Shown here piece by piece: positions 1-13,612 of a DNA stretch of 64,000 nt (the stretch's first letter is position 1; each line of letters starts with the position of its first letter). The DNA lies in assembly GCA_023515745.1 (NCBI GenBank), contig JALECJ010000005.1, positions 930,001-994,000 on the forward strand, given 5' to 3'. Both the position numbers and the translations under genes were made by a program. Under the pieces are notes generated by a model, which saw only the letters and a list, made by a program, of their open reading frames with translations, had not been told where the DNA came from and ran no database searches. This DNA is from Amoeboaphelidium protococcarum. Its lineage: Eukaryota > Aphelidiomycota > Aphelidea.

Positions 1-3000
1 GTGACCAAGTTCTTTGCAACAGATCTCTTCAACAACCAAAAGTCCTCATATGACTTCATTCTCTACATCAAACAGGACGAAAGTAAATTGTTTTAAACCC
101 AATTGCTTTAGATCGTCTAGAAGATTTCCAAATTAAAATTCTGCAAATCTTGTCTACTGTTGATGTCAGACTGGATATACTTTTGCAAATGCAGCAAGTA
201 CTACACACACGGCTCATCCTTGACGTATCCTTTCTATTCGCAGTAGTCGTCATAAATGCGCTGTAGAGATATAGCTGACACATCACTCTCCACCAACCTT
301 ACGCTGGATGCAAGCGACACAATCTTCGGAGTGTAGAGAGATAATTCGCGCTTTCTAGACTCCACCTTCCTGCCCAGGACATCATTGCACATTCTCATAA
401 ACTACAGCAGAGTCTCCTCGCGTCTAGAATGTTTAGATGAGGGGTTCTGAATCATGAATGGGTACTTATTACCATCCTGTCCAATGAAGTATATACGTCG
501 GCTCCATACACCAACACCGCTCTTAACAACATCCACTTCACTCTACAGACGCTCAATCTTTACAAAACTCTCACCAGCATCCAGCAGGTTCAAGTACTAA
601 CCGGGAACTTCAACATCATCAAACTTCTAATACTCAAATTCAGCCAAATAGTTACTCAGCTGATGTAAATTCAACTTGCGTTACTTAACACCAAGAACAA
701 GATCCAGTTTAGCCACCCACTGCCTGCACAAAACTACAATCTACTCGAGAGATGGACCATTCTGCACTAAATCACGCTCCAAATCGTTCTTGAACTTGCT
801 GGTGGACACATACGGACTCTGCAAAAACTTCAAAATGGTCTTCTGTATGCTGTTGGATGGCTATAGACTCGTGTCTTATCCATCAACGATCTTGTTCACC
901 AGCTGTGTATAAGCATCAGAAAGCAAAGCAGATAGAATTCTGTGGATTTCCTCATCAGCAGTTGGCTTCAACCTGGCCAGAATCTGATCAACCATAGTTT
1001 CCATAGTCAAAGTCAGTAGAGGATACGCAGTCTTCAAGATTGCCATAATATCATCAATTTAATCAGCCGGGCTCTTATTCCCAGTCTGTACCAAAGTGTC
1101 CATATCATCAGCACTAGAAGCAGCGGTGGACTTTTACTAGCTAGCCGCACCATCACCATCAATATCCATAGCTTGAGAATTCATCTCACCAGAAGAGTCT
1201 TCAGGCTCGCTCATCTACAATCCAATTAATTTACCTTAAATTTCATCATTAGATGTGTTTGCTTGATCTTCAGATAGCTAGAGTTGAGACGAACTTCCGG
1301 CATTAATGGCCGTTGCCACTGGATTATTAGAGATGGATGCAACGGATGACGACGCGGTCAACGTACGAAATGCCCCTGCACCACTCACTGATGAACTTCC
1401 AGTAGTAGCCAAAGAAGCAGTCACCTCTTCTCTATGGCATCTCATTTGAAAGTAGACAGCCTGTGGATACGCTTTAACAATCTTGATTAGGACAGCTTTG
1501 GCAATTGGCGCCTCCTGATGGCTTAGGCTTGATAGCAACTGAGGTATAAAAGTGATCCAATACCAGATGTTCATATTTCCCTTGTAAGCATCAAAAGCCT
1601 TCTAAACAGTACCAGTGGCATCATCTACGGAGAGCAACCATAAGATTCGGGCAATATACTTGCGGCAACGACGACTGTTATACAGCTCGCATGCATGCAG
1701 ATAACAATTTACCGCATTCGCAGCATAGCTTATCTACTTGGTCGACTAGAATTGCGTGTCATTAAACTGAGCCCATGCCAGCCATCCTTTAGGCAAATTG
1801 GCGTCGATCTAGATTGCAGAGCTGAACGCAGCATTGGCTTCCTGCACGAAATCCAACTTGGCCAGAAATTCTCCCTTGAGAGCAAAGAATTCAGCGCGCT
1901 AAGGCTATTAGAAATATCCCAAATTAGTGTTTGATATCACCTCCAGTCCACTAATGTATTCATCGCTGTCATCCATGTAGCACTTGGCCTACTCACGAAG
2001 CTTCAGGAAGGCATCACTGATTTCAATGTTTGGCAAGGTATAAATCTTTGTTAAGGCATTGATACACACATCAGAGAGGTGTTACTTGCGCGCAACATGA
2101 GCAAAGCGATTGATTATCCAAGCAATCTCATGGAAGCCTCTGTACGCCAAACTGTTCTAAGTATCAGGAGACTGATATGCATTGTTAATTACACCAAAAA
2201 CATGCTAGCGCCATGCCACTAACTTGCTCCACATGTCTATTCCATCATATATATTGGGCAATCGATCACGCCACGTACCCAAAGTACCCTTCAACTCTTA
2301 AATAGACTGTAACTTTACCTGCGGATTCTGTGGATTGGCACCAGCATATATATGAGAAGCTTCCTAAAATTCCACCATCAACTACATCTCTTGCAGTAAT
2401 TTCGAGTGAGAATTACCGGTCACAGTCTTTGGCAGTTAGTGCCACTCCGCAATGACCATCTAAAAACTCTACTCATTACTTTTCTAAAATTCAACCAACT
2501 TCTCTGGCAATTCTGGTAGCTTTGACAGTAAAGCTAACGATTGATACATCTGCTTCTCGCTCTAACTATTCTTATCGTCACCAGAGGACGAGAGTAATGC
2601 CTACAGACTATCATACTAAGCACTCCAATCAGTAATGCGCCACGCACATTGCAACTATAGATCGACCATGTTCTCGTGCTTGGATAAATCATTCAAAAGA
2701 TCCCATTACTGCAATTACTTGCCGCACTCTATCCATTTGTCTTCCCATAGAGACATTTCACTTTCAACGAATGGGATACTACCATTCTTAACTTACATCT
2801 GCGCATCTTCCAAAATGCTCTAGGCAGTTTTATAATCTCCTACAATCTCATACGATAACGCAGCGTTAGTCTCTTTAAACAAGGAATTGACAAGCCAAAC
2901 ACCATTCTAAGCATCTTAATCTCTCAACTGTCCATAAAGTTGCTGCAGAATCAAGTTGATGCCATTGATGACATTATTAGGATTCTTGAAATGTTAGCTT

Positions 3001-6000
3001 TGTCCCTTCACCTACGTCGCCATTTGCTATATCAGCTCGATGGCAAGGTACCAAGAATTATAGTTCTACGCCAAATGGCGTAAAACAGCAGGAGGTAATA
3101 GAAGACCCTAACATTACGTCGCACCCTCCAGAACTGATTACACCACATTACGGCCGGTCAACTGCTTCTACATCTAGTGATATGGCTTAGTCAGAAAACC
3201 AATCATCACCTTATTCAGGGATGATACTTCACTCTTGCTCAACATTGTCCAACAGAACTTGAACAACTGACACCAAATCTAATTCGATATATCCTCATTA
3301 TTCTTGTAAATAACTGAAAGCGACTGCAGAAACTCTGAAGAGGCAAGCAATTGACTATTATCATCGGCATCTTTGACGTAAGGCGATCCAAATACTGCAC
3401 TGTACATGCCATAAGATGCGACATTAACATCGCTTTGATGAGACAAAGCCACAGAGCTACGCATTAACAAAATATCGATAGCAATAGGCAGCCAATATTA
3501 TCTGGAGCAAAACTCCCAATTTTACACCCCAAGAATGAACATCAGCCTTGCAAAGCTAATATGAGGCAATTTTCCATCCAAAACTTTCATAAATCGAAGA
3601 CGCAAAGTGGCATTTTACGACATTAATCCTAACATGAAAGCATTTTCCATCTATGGTGCAAAGTGTATAACTTGACTAGATTAGAATAAATCAGCTACCA
3701 ATTCAAGCCAACGGTTTAAATGCTCCAAATCCCAATGAGAATGATTGAAAGCAATCTACTACGATACTAACGCAAAGTCCTTCAACTTTGACTATTCTGC
3801 GGAAGCTACCCATCGTTCCAGAGTCTAAACTAACGCTTTCTATGTCGCCTGATCCAAATGCCGGCCCGAATTAGCATTGAGCAGCCCCAAAATAGCGCGC
3901 TTATTATTATCTTCCACCAGATCATAAAACGCAAGCAGCTATTCAAACAACTTTCGCACCAGTTCTGATACCTGAGGCGCAGCAGACTAATTTTAGGTAA
4001 CTTCTTTGGTCAATTTCTAAAGAACTTTTGTCAGCACAGTATCCAATTTAGATGCCAAGGCCTATACAAGATTCATTTTCTGAGACTTGATAACTCCGCC
4101 AATAATAGTGACGCAACTGAATACAGCTCGGCCGTTATTCAGATTCTCCGATATTACATCCGCCAAATTATTTACAAATTGAAGCGCATAGTCCTGAATG
4201 TGTTCCTACTCAACAACTACATCATCTGAATCTTCACTGTCAGGACATTTATCACAAATCACACCCACAAGAGACTCCAACTAATCCGAAATCAACAAAT
4301 GGTCAGATCTCAGGCTGAGCTCAAAGATGCGGCAAAGACTAGTCATCATACCGGAAATTTGCTTTTCATCTTTTGACTCTACTTGATATCCCACAATCTC
4401 CAGTAAAGAGGCAACTATCGACACATTCCCATCATTTAGTTCCGAGGCCGCCATGAACTTTTCAACAAAAGACAGCTTGACAGTGGACTATGGCCACATA
4501 GAACTGAAGCTCTTGGTCAGCTTCATAATCTTACCAGACCAGCCTTTCCGCTAAATAGGCTCCTAGACTGAAGTGAGGAAGCGAACCAGAAAATTCACAA
4601 CGATATCCTGCAATTGGAGAGGTAGTGTCCAGCTGTCAACATCCATACCATCTCCAGCAGTCTCAGTCTGACGTCCAGAGATTCTAATGACTTCCCACTA
4701 ATGAACCAACTCAATCATGTCCAAGCACAGACCTCTAGTATCCATAGTCGAGCTAGAGGTAAGTCCCAATTTCGGTAGATTTTACACAATCATAGGTACA
4801 AACTACTACCGGTAGTCGTAATAAATCTCTGGAAATGCAATAATGATCTGCCATAAAGAAATGACTTGTGGCAGGACATGCGACTCTTCCAGTAAGATCT
4901 TGCGTGGCCATCTGACAAATGATGGTGAATCTCCTTCTTCAGCCAGTCGCTTTGGTAAAATAGGGAGCAGAATCTCCAATGCCTGACGCACTAAATATTT
5001 AGACTCGGATGAGTAAGTGCGTAGCAGAGACCGCAAGATTTGCAACAACATCTTCTCCGGAACTTCAAACGACTTTAGAAATAGGCAGATGACCACATAC
5101 GATGAAAACTTGAGCACCGCATCCTCATTCTTTATAATATTCCATGCAGATCTGATGACATCCTTACGCATATTCCCGATCATGGTAGGACAGTAATTCA
5201 AAATAGAAGCGGTGATTTGCATGAACTGTAGGATGAGCAGACTATCGTTGAAAGACAGATACCCGGGAACACTCTGAGACCAAATGAATTAGTGCAAAGC
5301 AGAAAGCACTTGCTCCGTCAGAACGGACTCGCCAAGTCCGTCAGCTAGACTTATCTCGAGCATAGGCACTACAAATACCTTCAAAAAGGGCAAGATCTTG
5401 TGCTTCTCAACTGGCAGCAAATCAATAAATGTCATGACCAGTGCACTTCTCTACTCAACAGCCATATCTTTCACTTGCGACCAAAAATGGCGCTTAACCT
5501 CATTATTGCACACAAATGACTATTTTGCAAAGAGTTGAGATACTTGATATAGGAGTAGATTATCCTCATACTTATTCCAATGGTGATGCAATATTTGACA
5601 CAGCGTATTCCAATGATAAACTGACATAAATCCTAATCTTGAGTCAGCAAAAGGTGTGCTATCTTGATTATACTACCAATGAGCCATGAGGTGCTACAGA
5701 CTCTGTTAGTCCAACAATAACTACGGGTCGTAACTCAACAAAACGCTAATCATCTTCACCAATAAACATTACACGTAGCTAACACCTCCGGCACCAGTCT
5801 ATTGACCAAATACGGTTTCAATTATACCAGGCAGCTACTCCGCTAGCTTTGAACGAACTTCCGACGCATCAGCGTGCTTCAATACCTGTACAAATAGCAA
5901 ACCATACTGAATATCATCAAGCTTATTCAAAAAATAGTTGACAGACTCCTGGCTGTACTTGTTAAGAAACTTCAGCAATGGAGGCAAGAAAGGGGATGAC

Positions 6001-9000
6001 TCGCAGCGCTAAAAAGATTTCTACAACTCAAGCGTCTTTTTCACCATATCATCAAGATAACAGCTCGCAGCAGGCGGCAGCAAATGCATAAGATCCATCA
6101 CTCCAACGACAACTTGTATTTCCACCGCCTGACAGGATGGCATCCAAGCCAACTAAGTAAGAAGTTAAGGATTCGTCCATTGTTCAAGATGATCAAGCAG
6201 CTTCTTTCCAATCTCAACTTTAAAATAGCTAGACAACTTTTCCAACAGACGAGCCAATCCAATCAAACTTTCCGGAGTCAGCCGCTTTGGATCACTTAAA
6301 TTGACCAAGATAGGACGTAAACCACTCTACAGAATCTCTTTAGGGAGCTTATTCTGATGAGCAATCAGTACATTATCTAGACCAACTTTGGCGTGTTCCA
6401 CAATTTCCAACGATTTGGAATAAAGACTCTTGAAGAACACCTAAACAATCCTAAATTTCACTGGATTTAGCTATTCCATCTTGGAGAACTCCTCAAACTT
6501 CACAGCCAGAGACAACAACTTCACGCAAACGAAACGCAGCTACCTCAAGACATCTGCACTTTTAGCAGTTGAACTTTTGCTGGACAATGCAACATCATCC
6601 GAATCTGCACTGGCTATGCACTCTTGCACAAGTCTGATGAATTCCTCATTAAACGGCACCAAGCTCTAATCCAATTCAAGACAGTAAGACACGGCAGACA
6701 AGTTGCCGATTTGCATACTAAAAGGCAGCGCTCTCAGGGGCTTTACAAATATAGGGCCTAATATCTTGGACTTTACCGGACTGAGCAGGTCAACAACATT
6801 ATCAGATTGCACCAACGGGAAGCAGGTCAGACCTTTCAACGAATCCTGAGCCAACTTACGAACTATAGAACTAGCATTAGATAGCTCAGTGATGGCCACT
6901 CCCAATATTGAGTTAAACTTTGACTATTACTTTTTCAACTTATCTCCCTCAGCCAGAACAGCAAAGCAACATTGCAGAAGACCATGAAGCAAACTTTCGA
7001 TATTGCCCACGATAGATTCAAGATTCTCCTGTGAAGAGTCCTTGGCCACAAATATCACAGCTTTATATACTTCCATCAAATGATCCAAAACCCATATTCG
7101 ATGATCCTTCAACATATCGAATAGATATTGCAAACCATGGATAGCTCCAACCTTATGAGAGAAGCCATCCTAATAACATTTAGAACACAGCTTCTATGCC
7201 AACTGATGATATACTGGCAGCTTTACAACATTGCCGTCACCAACTATGTCTCTTTACACGGAATAAAGAAGGTTAATTTGATCAAGAGCGAACTGACGTA
7301 CCGAGCTATTAAGACTACAAACTGCAAACATCAGACTTTCCAAATACACACCTGGATCAATAATGGCATAATTGACTTCTGGTTAAGACTGTAATGTCTT
7401 GGAACTAACAGTCAAAGACTCAGCTACTAGAAGTAAAGCAAAATGACGCGTGTAAAGCTAAAGACTTTGCTGGCATTGATCTTAAATAGCCTCCACACAG
7501 ACACCAGAAAACACTCCATTCATCGCTTATATCAGAGTTGAATGCATACAAGATATAGACTCCAAGGTGGGACGTCCAGGGTCTTGACCAAGTCGCGATT
7601 GATTTTCAAAAAAGGCGTTAATCTTCTTGATACAAGTTTCCTAATCCAACTACTTGGTTCCTTTCTAAAACTGCTGGTAAAGAACGTCTTTGAATGCATC
7701 GGTCGACTGTTGATCCACCTTCAACACAAAGTTGACAACACCATTGCAGACTTTAAAAGCATCTGCAACAACCTCAGCTTTCGAATCATTGAGCAACCCA
7801 GCAGCATACGTGATCGTCTCAGCGATGGATATCCAACAAACTGGTTCCTGCTTCCCATCAGAGGATGAACTCAACTGCAGAGGTAATTTCAACTATACTG
7901 CTGATGATGGCTTTGGCTAAAGTTCAAAAGTATCAGCCAGAACCTTCCTACTTCTGCCACCTAATTTACCCAGAATACGCAATGCAGAATAGCTATGGAC
8001 CGGATGGTAAGGATGCGGCTTTAGATGGCTCCATAATGCATGCATTAACTCTTTGATGACCGGCGCCAGAATAGGGTCAAGAAAATCTGAGGTAAGATTA
8101 TCGACACACAGCTCAAGAGTACGCAAGCCTTAGCTTACCAGATCAGTACTTGCTTAAAGCGATAGAACCAAAGGCTTCATCAGAAAATGCAAATAGGGAA
8201 GCAACACGCTTAATCTCACAGGCACAGTTAGACATAACTCGACAAATAGCTCCTTCTAAGACGCACGATCACATTCTTCAAGCATACCATTCAGTCCCTT
8301 AAGTAACATTGGCAGAAGAGGGAGAACTTCCTTGTACAATGTCTCGAATCTGCCACCACCAATATTTCTAAACAATGCCCGCAAAAGCATAAAATAGGAA
8401 TTGTTATCTTTCAGACTTAAACTCAACTTCATACATTTATTCAGCAAATCGTGAATATGAGGCTGCAGCACTGGCTCATTGGAATCAGGAAATAGAGTCA
8501 CCGCCATGAAAGCCAACTTGAACAGTCTAAGCAGCATATTAGCCTCACTTGTATCGCATTTGCCAAGATCATCCAATTTACCCATAAGAAATTACAACAA
8601 AACACCACTAAATATCCTAGACACTGGTTCACTTGCAAGCAGATACTAAGGCACTGCGAGGAATGCAGGCTCTTTTAATAGACTATCGTAAAAGTGGCCA
8701 ATACTCAGATGAAGAACTTCGTAAAATAGAGCAGGATCCAGCAGTGAAAAGATGGATACAAAGTGCTCTAAAATTTCCTTCTCTTCTTTAGCAATAATAA
8801 TGGACTTTCCGCTGGACGAAGCCTGCTAACCAGCCATATTCTAAATCGATCCAGATTAAGCATCAATATCCTGCGAATCGACACGATATAGTTGAAAACA
8901 CTTTAGGCCATCAGCAAAAAGTTAAACAAAGATGTGCTAGTCCTAAAGTGGGACGACTCTCTCAGGATTCAGTTGCTATTATTACTCAGTCTATCCGCCC

Positions 9001-10904
9001 TACAGCTTCTTGAAGCCACTTATTATAGTCTTGACTCCAAGCACTAAAGTCTTGAACAGAAACTTGAAGTCCTTTCCAATCTCTGATGATTAAGATTCAT
9101 TATGAACCATTGACACCTTGATCTGGCAAACATGCTCCAGATCCAATTGCACATTATTATTCTTAGGCATCGACTTGGCAGATTGCAATTTGTCAACAAT
9201 AAAACTAAGCGCGGTAAATTTCTTACAGAATCCATCCAAAATAATAGACAACATCCAGCGAGGAGACCCATAATCTCCAATTCCCATTGAATCGCCATCA
9301 TCTGAACCAAAAGATCCACCTTGAGACTTTTATGCATTCAACAATTGCTACTAGTTGTTATTGTCTGCATTTATAACATCAATAAGATTAAGCAAGAGCT
9401 TGGCACACATTGTCTGAATACTTGCCCCAAGAGACAAGTCGTGCATGTTGGCCAGATACAGCTCTACCGTGCGTCTAATCTACTCTCGAGATAGCTCGGC
9501 GCGCACATGATGAATAAGATCGGCAAGAGTTGAGTAAGCTAAAGGTCTTAAACTCTCCCGAGTGGTAATAGAAGTGCCCACCAGAACATCTTCAATCAAC
9601 AGCATGTCAACGTACTAGACAAAGCTAGCGCGGAAATCAGTGCTCAAAATATGTCTGGCAGCGACAAGCAACTCCTTACGCGCACTGCTACATTCTGGTG
9701 GACAGTCTAGGAGCAGAGACATCACACCGTCAGCAATAACCTACTAAGAAGGCTTCAACAAAACACTGAATCCACGAATTATATATGCAAGGAACGACAT
9801 AATCTTCACCTAACTACTAATAAAATCAGCAAAAGCAGCAGATCTTTTCAACGCCGGACAAGGACCCAACTTCAATTCGCTCAAAGTACCCGCCTACAGA
9901 CAAGCAGTCAAATGCTCAATGCTTGTGTACTGAGATTACTGCTAGCTTCTGGTACTAATCGCGGATATAATCAAGGGAACCATGGATGGAATACCAGAGG
10001 CGACAGATTTCTTATAAATCTGTATCAACAGCACCAATATGATAGGACACTCAGACAACAACTTAAAAGACTTCTTACCAAGAACATACGTCTTCTTAGC
10101 CTCAGCGCCGTGCTCATCCAAAGAGCTCTAACTCCCAGAGTGAGACTATGAAGCCTATTCCTCTCCACCCACCTGGTCGATATACTCCTCAACAAAAGAC
10201 TAAAAATTACCCAACATATCCTTGACAAACTAAAAGAACGGATCGATCCAGTCTTCAAGCATAAACTGTTATTACGGCTACTATTGATCCTACGGCATAA
10301 CCGAACTACGGAAGCACTTGTGCAACTCAATAATTATCCTCAAACACACCTGCCCAACTTCTTCATTATCAAGTTCAAGAACACCAATAACCACCTTCAT
10401 TACATCACTAACCACAGACTTCAAATCTTCTAAAGCATTACCAATAGAATTGGACACGGCGCCCGCTTAATCCGAAGCTGACTGTTACTACTACTACAAC
10501 AAAAGTTACTACTGCTAATACTGAGCTGAATGCGTCTGCAGCAAGATTCCATAAGGAACGCGCTACAGAATTTCAATCAACGTTATGCGCAGTCGATGAC
10601 TGACAGAATCGCTCGTAAACTCGACAGGGACATACAAATCGCCATCACTCTGCACAAGAAGCTGACTGCAAATTGGCACATACGCAGTGAGAAATTACAT
10701 CCAGTCTATAGCCACGGAGCTTCCTACAGAACCAACATTACTACTACTACTACTTGACTGACTACTACCACCACTCGTACCACCTTATGACTCCACAAGC
10801 TCTTTCAAATCAGTCGCAACCTTGCACTTGTCAATAATTGACAACTACTTTTCGACACCAAGTAGTGACTAGATCAACGTTCTGTAGTCAATGTTAAAAC
10901 TCAT
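1..10904 (-). CDS. TRRAP: TRRAP/Tra1-type PIKK pseudokinase scaffold (5' part; C-terminus beyond the left edge)
   Basis: Giant HEAT/FAT scaffold of SAGA and NuA4 histone acetyltransferase complexes that contacts activators in the nucleus. One uninterrupted frame (TAA/TAG = Gln) runs from ATG at 10904 to the window edge, giving about 3,634 residues; yeast and human relatives are roughly 3,700-3,900. Hallmarks: [14 protein letters not shown] and [16 protein letters not shown] near residue 950, a conserved helical block near 4.8-5.2 kb, a FAT-like stretch with [12 protein letters not shown] near 1.4 kb, and [13 protein letters not shown] with [19 protein letters not shown] near 0.4-0.6 kb, the start of the PI3K-like domain. 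The kinase C-lobe and FATC lie outside the window. No intron was needed. The start is the first ATG of the frame (product begins [10 protein letters not shown]). It is divergent from ERCC1 across 317 bp. Family call is secure; I did not translate every codon of the middle. Confidence 0.95.
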
Positions 10905-11221
10905 GCACACTTACTCAAAGTTTATTATATACAATACTCAAATAGAATTGACGACTTTATAATTATATACAGAATGACCAAAACTATAGAGAATCTACAA
11001 TAGAAATAGACTCGATGTAGTAAAAGCTCTCTGCTAATACGAAATAGAGAGGAAACAAGAGACGCGACGACATACGAAAGAATATTCAACAGCGTTGGAA
11101 TGAGAGTTAACTCAACAAAGAGCGCGTTTGAACTTTCTCGTTGAGTCTTCCTACTAAATTACTCTGTTTTGTACTTTTATTACTTGGAAAGCACTTCAAA
11201 GAATTATCCCTGTTAAACTTA
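10905..11221. promoter_or_regulatory. Divergent intergenic region between TRRAP and ERCC1
   Basis: 317 bp separate the two opposing start codons, so both 5' UTRs and promoters must lie here. I see no TATA-like element or repeat that I would name with confidence. Confidence 0.4.
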
Positions 11222-12100
11222 ATGTTTCGTATTCCTAATGCAGAAGAAGTTGATTCGCGATAGAACTAGTAATCCTCTTCGCGTGTTTTGAATTAAAAAA
11301 GCATAGATAAAGGTCCAGCTACATCTACTGATGTATCTCATTAACTGGACGCTGCTCCGTAATCGTCGTCATCAGCTATGAGATTGGCCATTTCGGAACG
11401 TCCTGATCAGCTTGACGCTGCGAATAATTCGCGCTCTATAGTGGATAAGTCATAACAGACATAATTATAAAGTTAACCTCGATAGAATTAGTAACAATTG
11501 TAGTAGCGATAGACTGTGCAGGTTAATCCCAGGTAGAAGGGCAATCCGCTGATAAAAGCCTTGACAGTTCCGTTCGCTTTCGACTAAATGATGTTGACTG
11601 ATTACGTTCCCAATGCTACAACTGGTATCCTGTTTCTTAGTTGCAAGTATCACCGACTGCATCCATCGTATGTCTATGAACGAGTCAAAGAGATCCCTCA
11701 GAATAGCTTTTAATTAAGAGTCCTTATTTTACTTGTGGATATTGACGATTGTACTAGTGTGCTTCGGGAGATGACGAAACTGAGTATAGCGTCCAACCAC
11801 ACACTGATGCTGAGCTGGTCGTTTGAAGAGGCTGCGTAAATTATATCGTCTTATTCTACACTTTACAACAAATCGGCAGATGTATTAAAGGGACGTGTCA
11901 AGGAGGGTGAGCATTTACATAATGTACTTACGAGTGTCAAAGGACTTAATAAGAATGATGTGCTGACACTGATGGCTCGATTTGGCTCTTTCGAAGCTCT
12001 AGTTAATGCCACTGAAGAAGAACTTGGACTTTGTGTTGGCTTTGGTAAATTAAAACGACGGCGTTTATATCAGGCTCTTCATCAGCCATTTCGGCAATGA
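11222..12100 (+). CDS. ERCC1: ERCC1/Rad10 subunit of the structure-specific endonuclease
   Basis: Non-catalytic partner of XPF/Rad1 that positions the nuclease at ss/ds DNA junctions in nucleotide excision and crosslink repair. The single-exon frame gives 292 residues and ends at TGA 12098-12100. Residues 1-110 are Ser/Gln-rich, with many Gln written as TAA/TAG. The central domain (about 120-220) shows NATTGILFLSCKYHRLHP and HTLMLSWSFEEAAQII, matching ERCC1 order. The C-terminal tandem helix-hairpin-helix contains VKGLNKNDVLTLMARFGS and LGLCVGFGKLKRRRLY, then the family-typical end LHQPF. Human ERCC1 is 297 residues. As expected for ERCC1, no ERKxxxD nuclease motif is present. This gene gives the cleanest evidence for the alternative code, because conserved blocks are interrupted only by TAA/TAG. 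Confidence 0.96.
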
Positions 12101-12513
12101 TATACTGTTTTATATGTGAATCTGTGGTCAGTCATTTCTATAATGATTTATTGTGAATTAGTGAATTTATGATACACTATTTTTGATTGTTTCTATTGTT
12201 AGCAATTATGAACGGAGTTCTAGCCTCCGTTAGTAATTACGTGACATCTGTTCAAGATAGTCATCCGCAAGGCTGTGTATAGAAACGAAGGTTGCTACAC
12301 GGGTATACTAACTCTGAGGATCAGCTACTGTGAAAACTGTTAAATAAAAATAAATATGAACGGAGTTCTACTCTGCCTGAATTTACCTGACAATGTGCGC
12401 TCTCTAAAGCGAATTGACGATCGTCTCGGCCGCTTTGACCAACAGATCGTCGTCTACTTCTTCTTTCTACTGATAAGTTCAAACGTTCACCAATTGTGAC
12501 ACTTATAAATAGA
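12101..12513. other. Intergenic region with a 15-bp direct repeat and a small hairpin
   Basis: No convincing gene. ATGAACGGAGTTCTA occurs twice, at 12208-12222 and 12356-12370. The first copy runs into CTCCGTT, so AACGGAG-N7-CTCCGTT can fold into a short stem. Two short plus-strand reading frames begin at these ATGs but neither is recognisable. This may be the left border of the mobile island at 12.1-18.2 kb. Confidence 0.4.
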
Positions 12514-13032
12514 TCATCTCACTGACACCATTGGCATTGGAATGTAATCGCACATGAGCTCAATACGAAACATTCGTTCAACCACAACAGTAGGAATACC
12601 GGTATCACTTACGTGCAGTTCGCCGGACACCATATAAGTCTCATCCAAGTGAGGGACTTCAATTAACTTTTGATCATTAGGCCAGACTGATAGACGGATC
12701 GACTATTCGATGTCAGCTTCGGTGGCGCAGACGCCATCCACCATCAGAGGATACTTGTAACTCACCGCGGAACCCTGCTTGGAGACAGGAGTGCCAAGCT
12801 AGTCCTGGGCACTGATAAAGCCGACAACACCATTAAAATAAGTAGGTATGATTTCTTTTCTTGCAGTAGATTTGATTTGATTTGTGATACGATTATTTTG
12901 ACCAAGTACAGTGGTTAATGAGGAAAAGGATTATGGACATGGGGAAGCGTAGTTGAAATCCGGCTAGTAGCTGTGGAAATGCTCAACTTGGCCACTAATT
13001 GGCTGGATCAAGATATTGGAATGGCGGGCCAA
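12514..13032 (-). pseudogene. Unassigned minus-strand open frame, possibly a remnant or spliced exon
   Basis: A 173-codon open frame ends at TGA 12516-12514 with no ATG near its 5' end. Upstream in the same frame a single TGA (13035-13033) separates it from another open stretch to about 13178. The protein looks natural: it contains FNGVVGFISAQDQLGTPVS, VPHLDETYMVSGELHVSDTG and a strand-rich tail. I recognise no family. It overlaps a plus-strand open frame (12902-13612), so at most one of them is coding in the overlap. With only TGA as stop, open frames of this length arise fairly often by chance. It could be a decayed gene of the mobile island or an exon of an unresolved gene. Confidence 0.3.
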
Positions 13033-13144
13033 TCAGAAGTTTGGTCCTATAGCGTTGAAACAGGCCGGAGTTGTAACCACAACGGTTGACACCTATGTTT
13101 CGGCTGCAAAAAAAACCCAAACTTTCACTGCCAAATCAGAGTAC

Positions 13145-13612
13145 ATGGAGTAGCATTATGGCAGAGGGTTATTCAGTGCGTCAATCGGTAGCACGTTGGT
13201 TAGTCATGGCCTTTTGCAAAGTATAACGCAAAACGAGATTAAACTCAAACAGTCAGTTGTATAGCAAATACGTGCAACTCCGGCCGCAAGTACGCCTGTT
13301 AAAGCTGGCACATTTTGGTCCAACAAGAAACAACGTGTGGGTCGCGATCAAGTATTAAAGTCTTAATCTGAATCGTCTGTGCAGTACTCATCGTCTTAGC
13401 AGTCTTCTAACAGAAGGGTCCCACCATCTTCTACATCGCCAAGTAACAATGCGGCCGGGTCTATGAATGAGCAGCCATCCTTGGAGTAATCCAAATCCGT
13501 GTAAACTGAAGCTCTCGATATGGTGGATGACGGGAAATCGCCTCAAGCATCTGCAACGGAAATAATTACTACTCAGAAGTCGTCGCGTCGCAAAAGAAGA
13601 AAAATTGCATGA
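13145..13612 (+). CDS. Hypothetical Ser/Gln-rich protein with a basic C-terminal tail
   Basis: From the first in-frame ATG this frame encodes 155 residues and stops at TGA 13610-13612; the frame is open upstream to 12902. The N-terminal part (MEQHYGRGLFSASIGSTLVS) looks folded. The middle is Ser/Gln/Pro-rich with several TAA/TAG glutamines. The end, SSRRKRRKIA, resembles a nuclear localisation signal. It converges on the Fanzor gene, whose stop lies 288 bp downstream. No family recognised. It could be cargo of the same mobile island or an independent gene, and the true start or an upstream exon is uncertain. Confidence 0.35.

Noticed and set aside
1-10904. Dozens of short ORFs suggesting a non-coding or pseudogenised region
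   Set aside because: With TAA/TAG as Gln the whole stretch is one intact frame with TRRAP motifs in order; the breaks are an artefact of the standard code.
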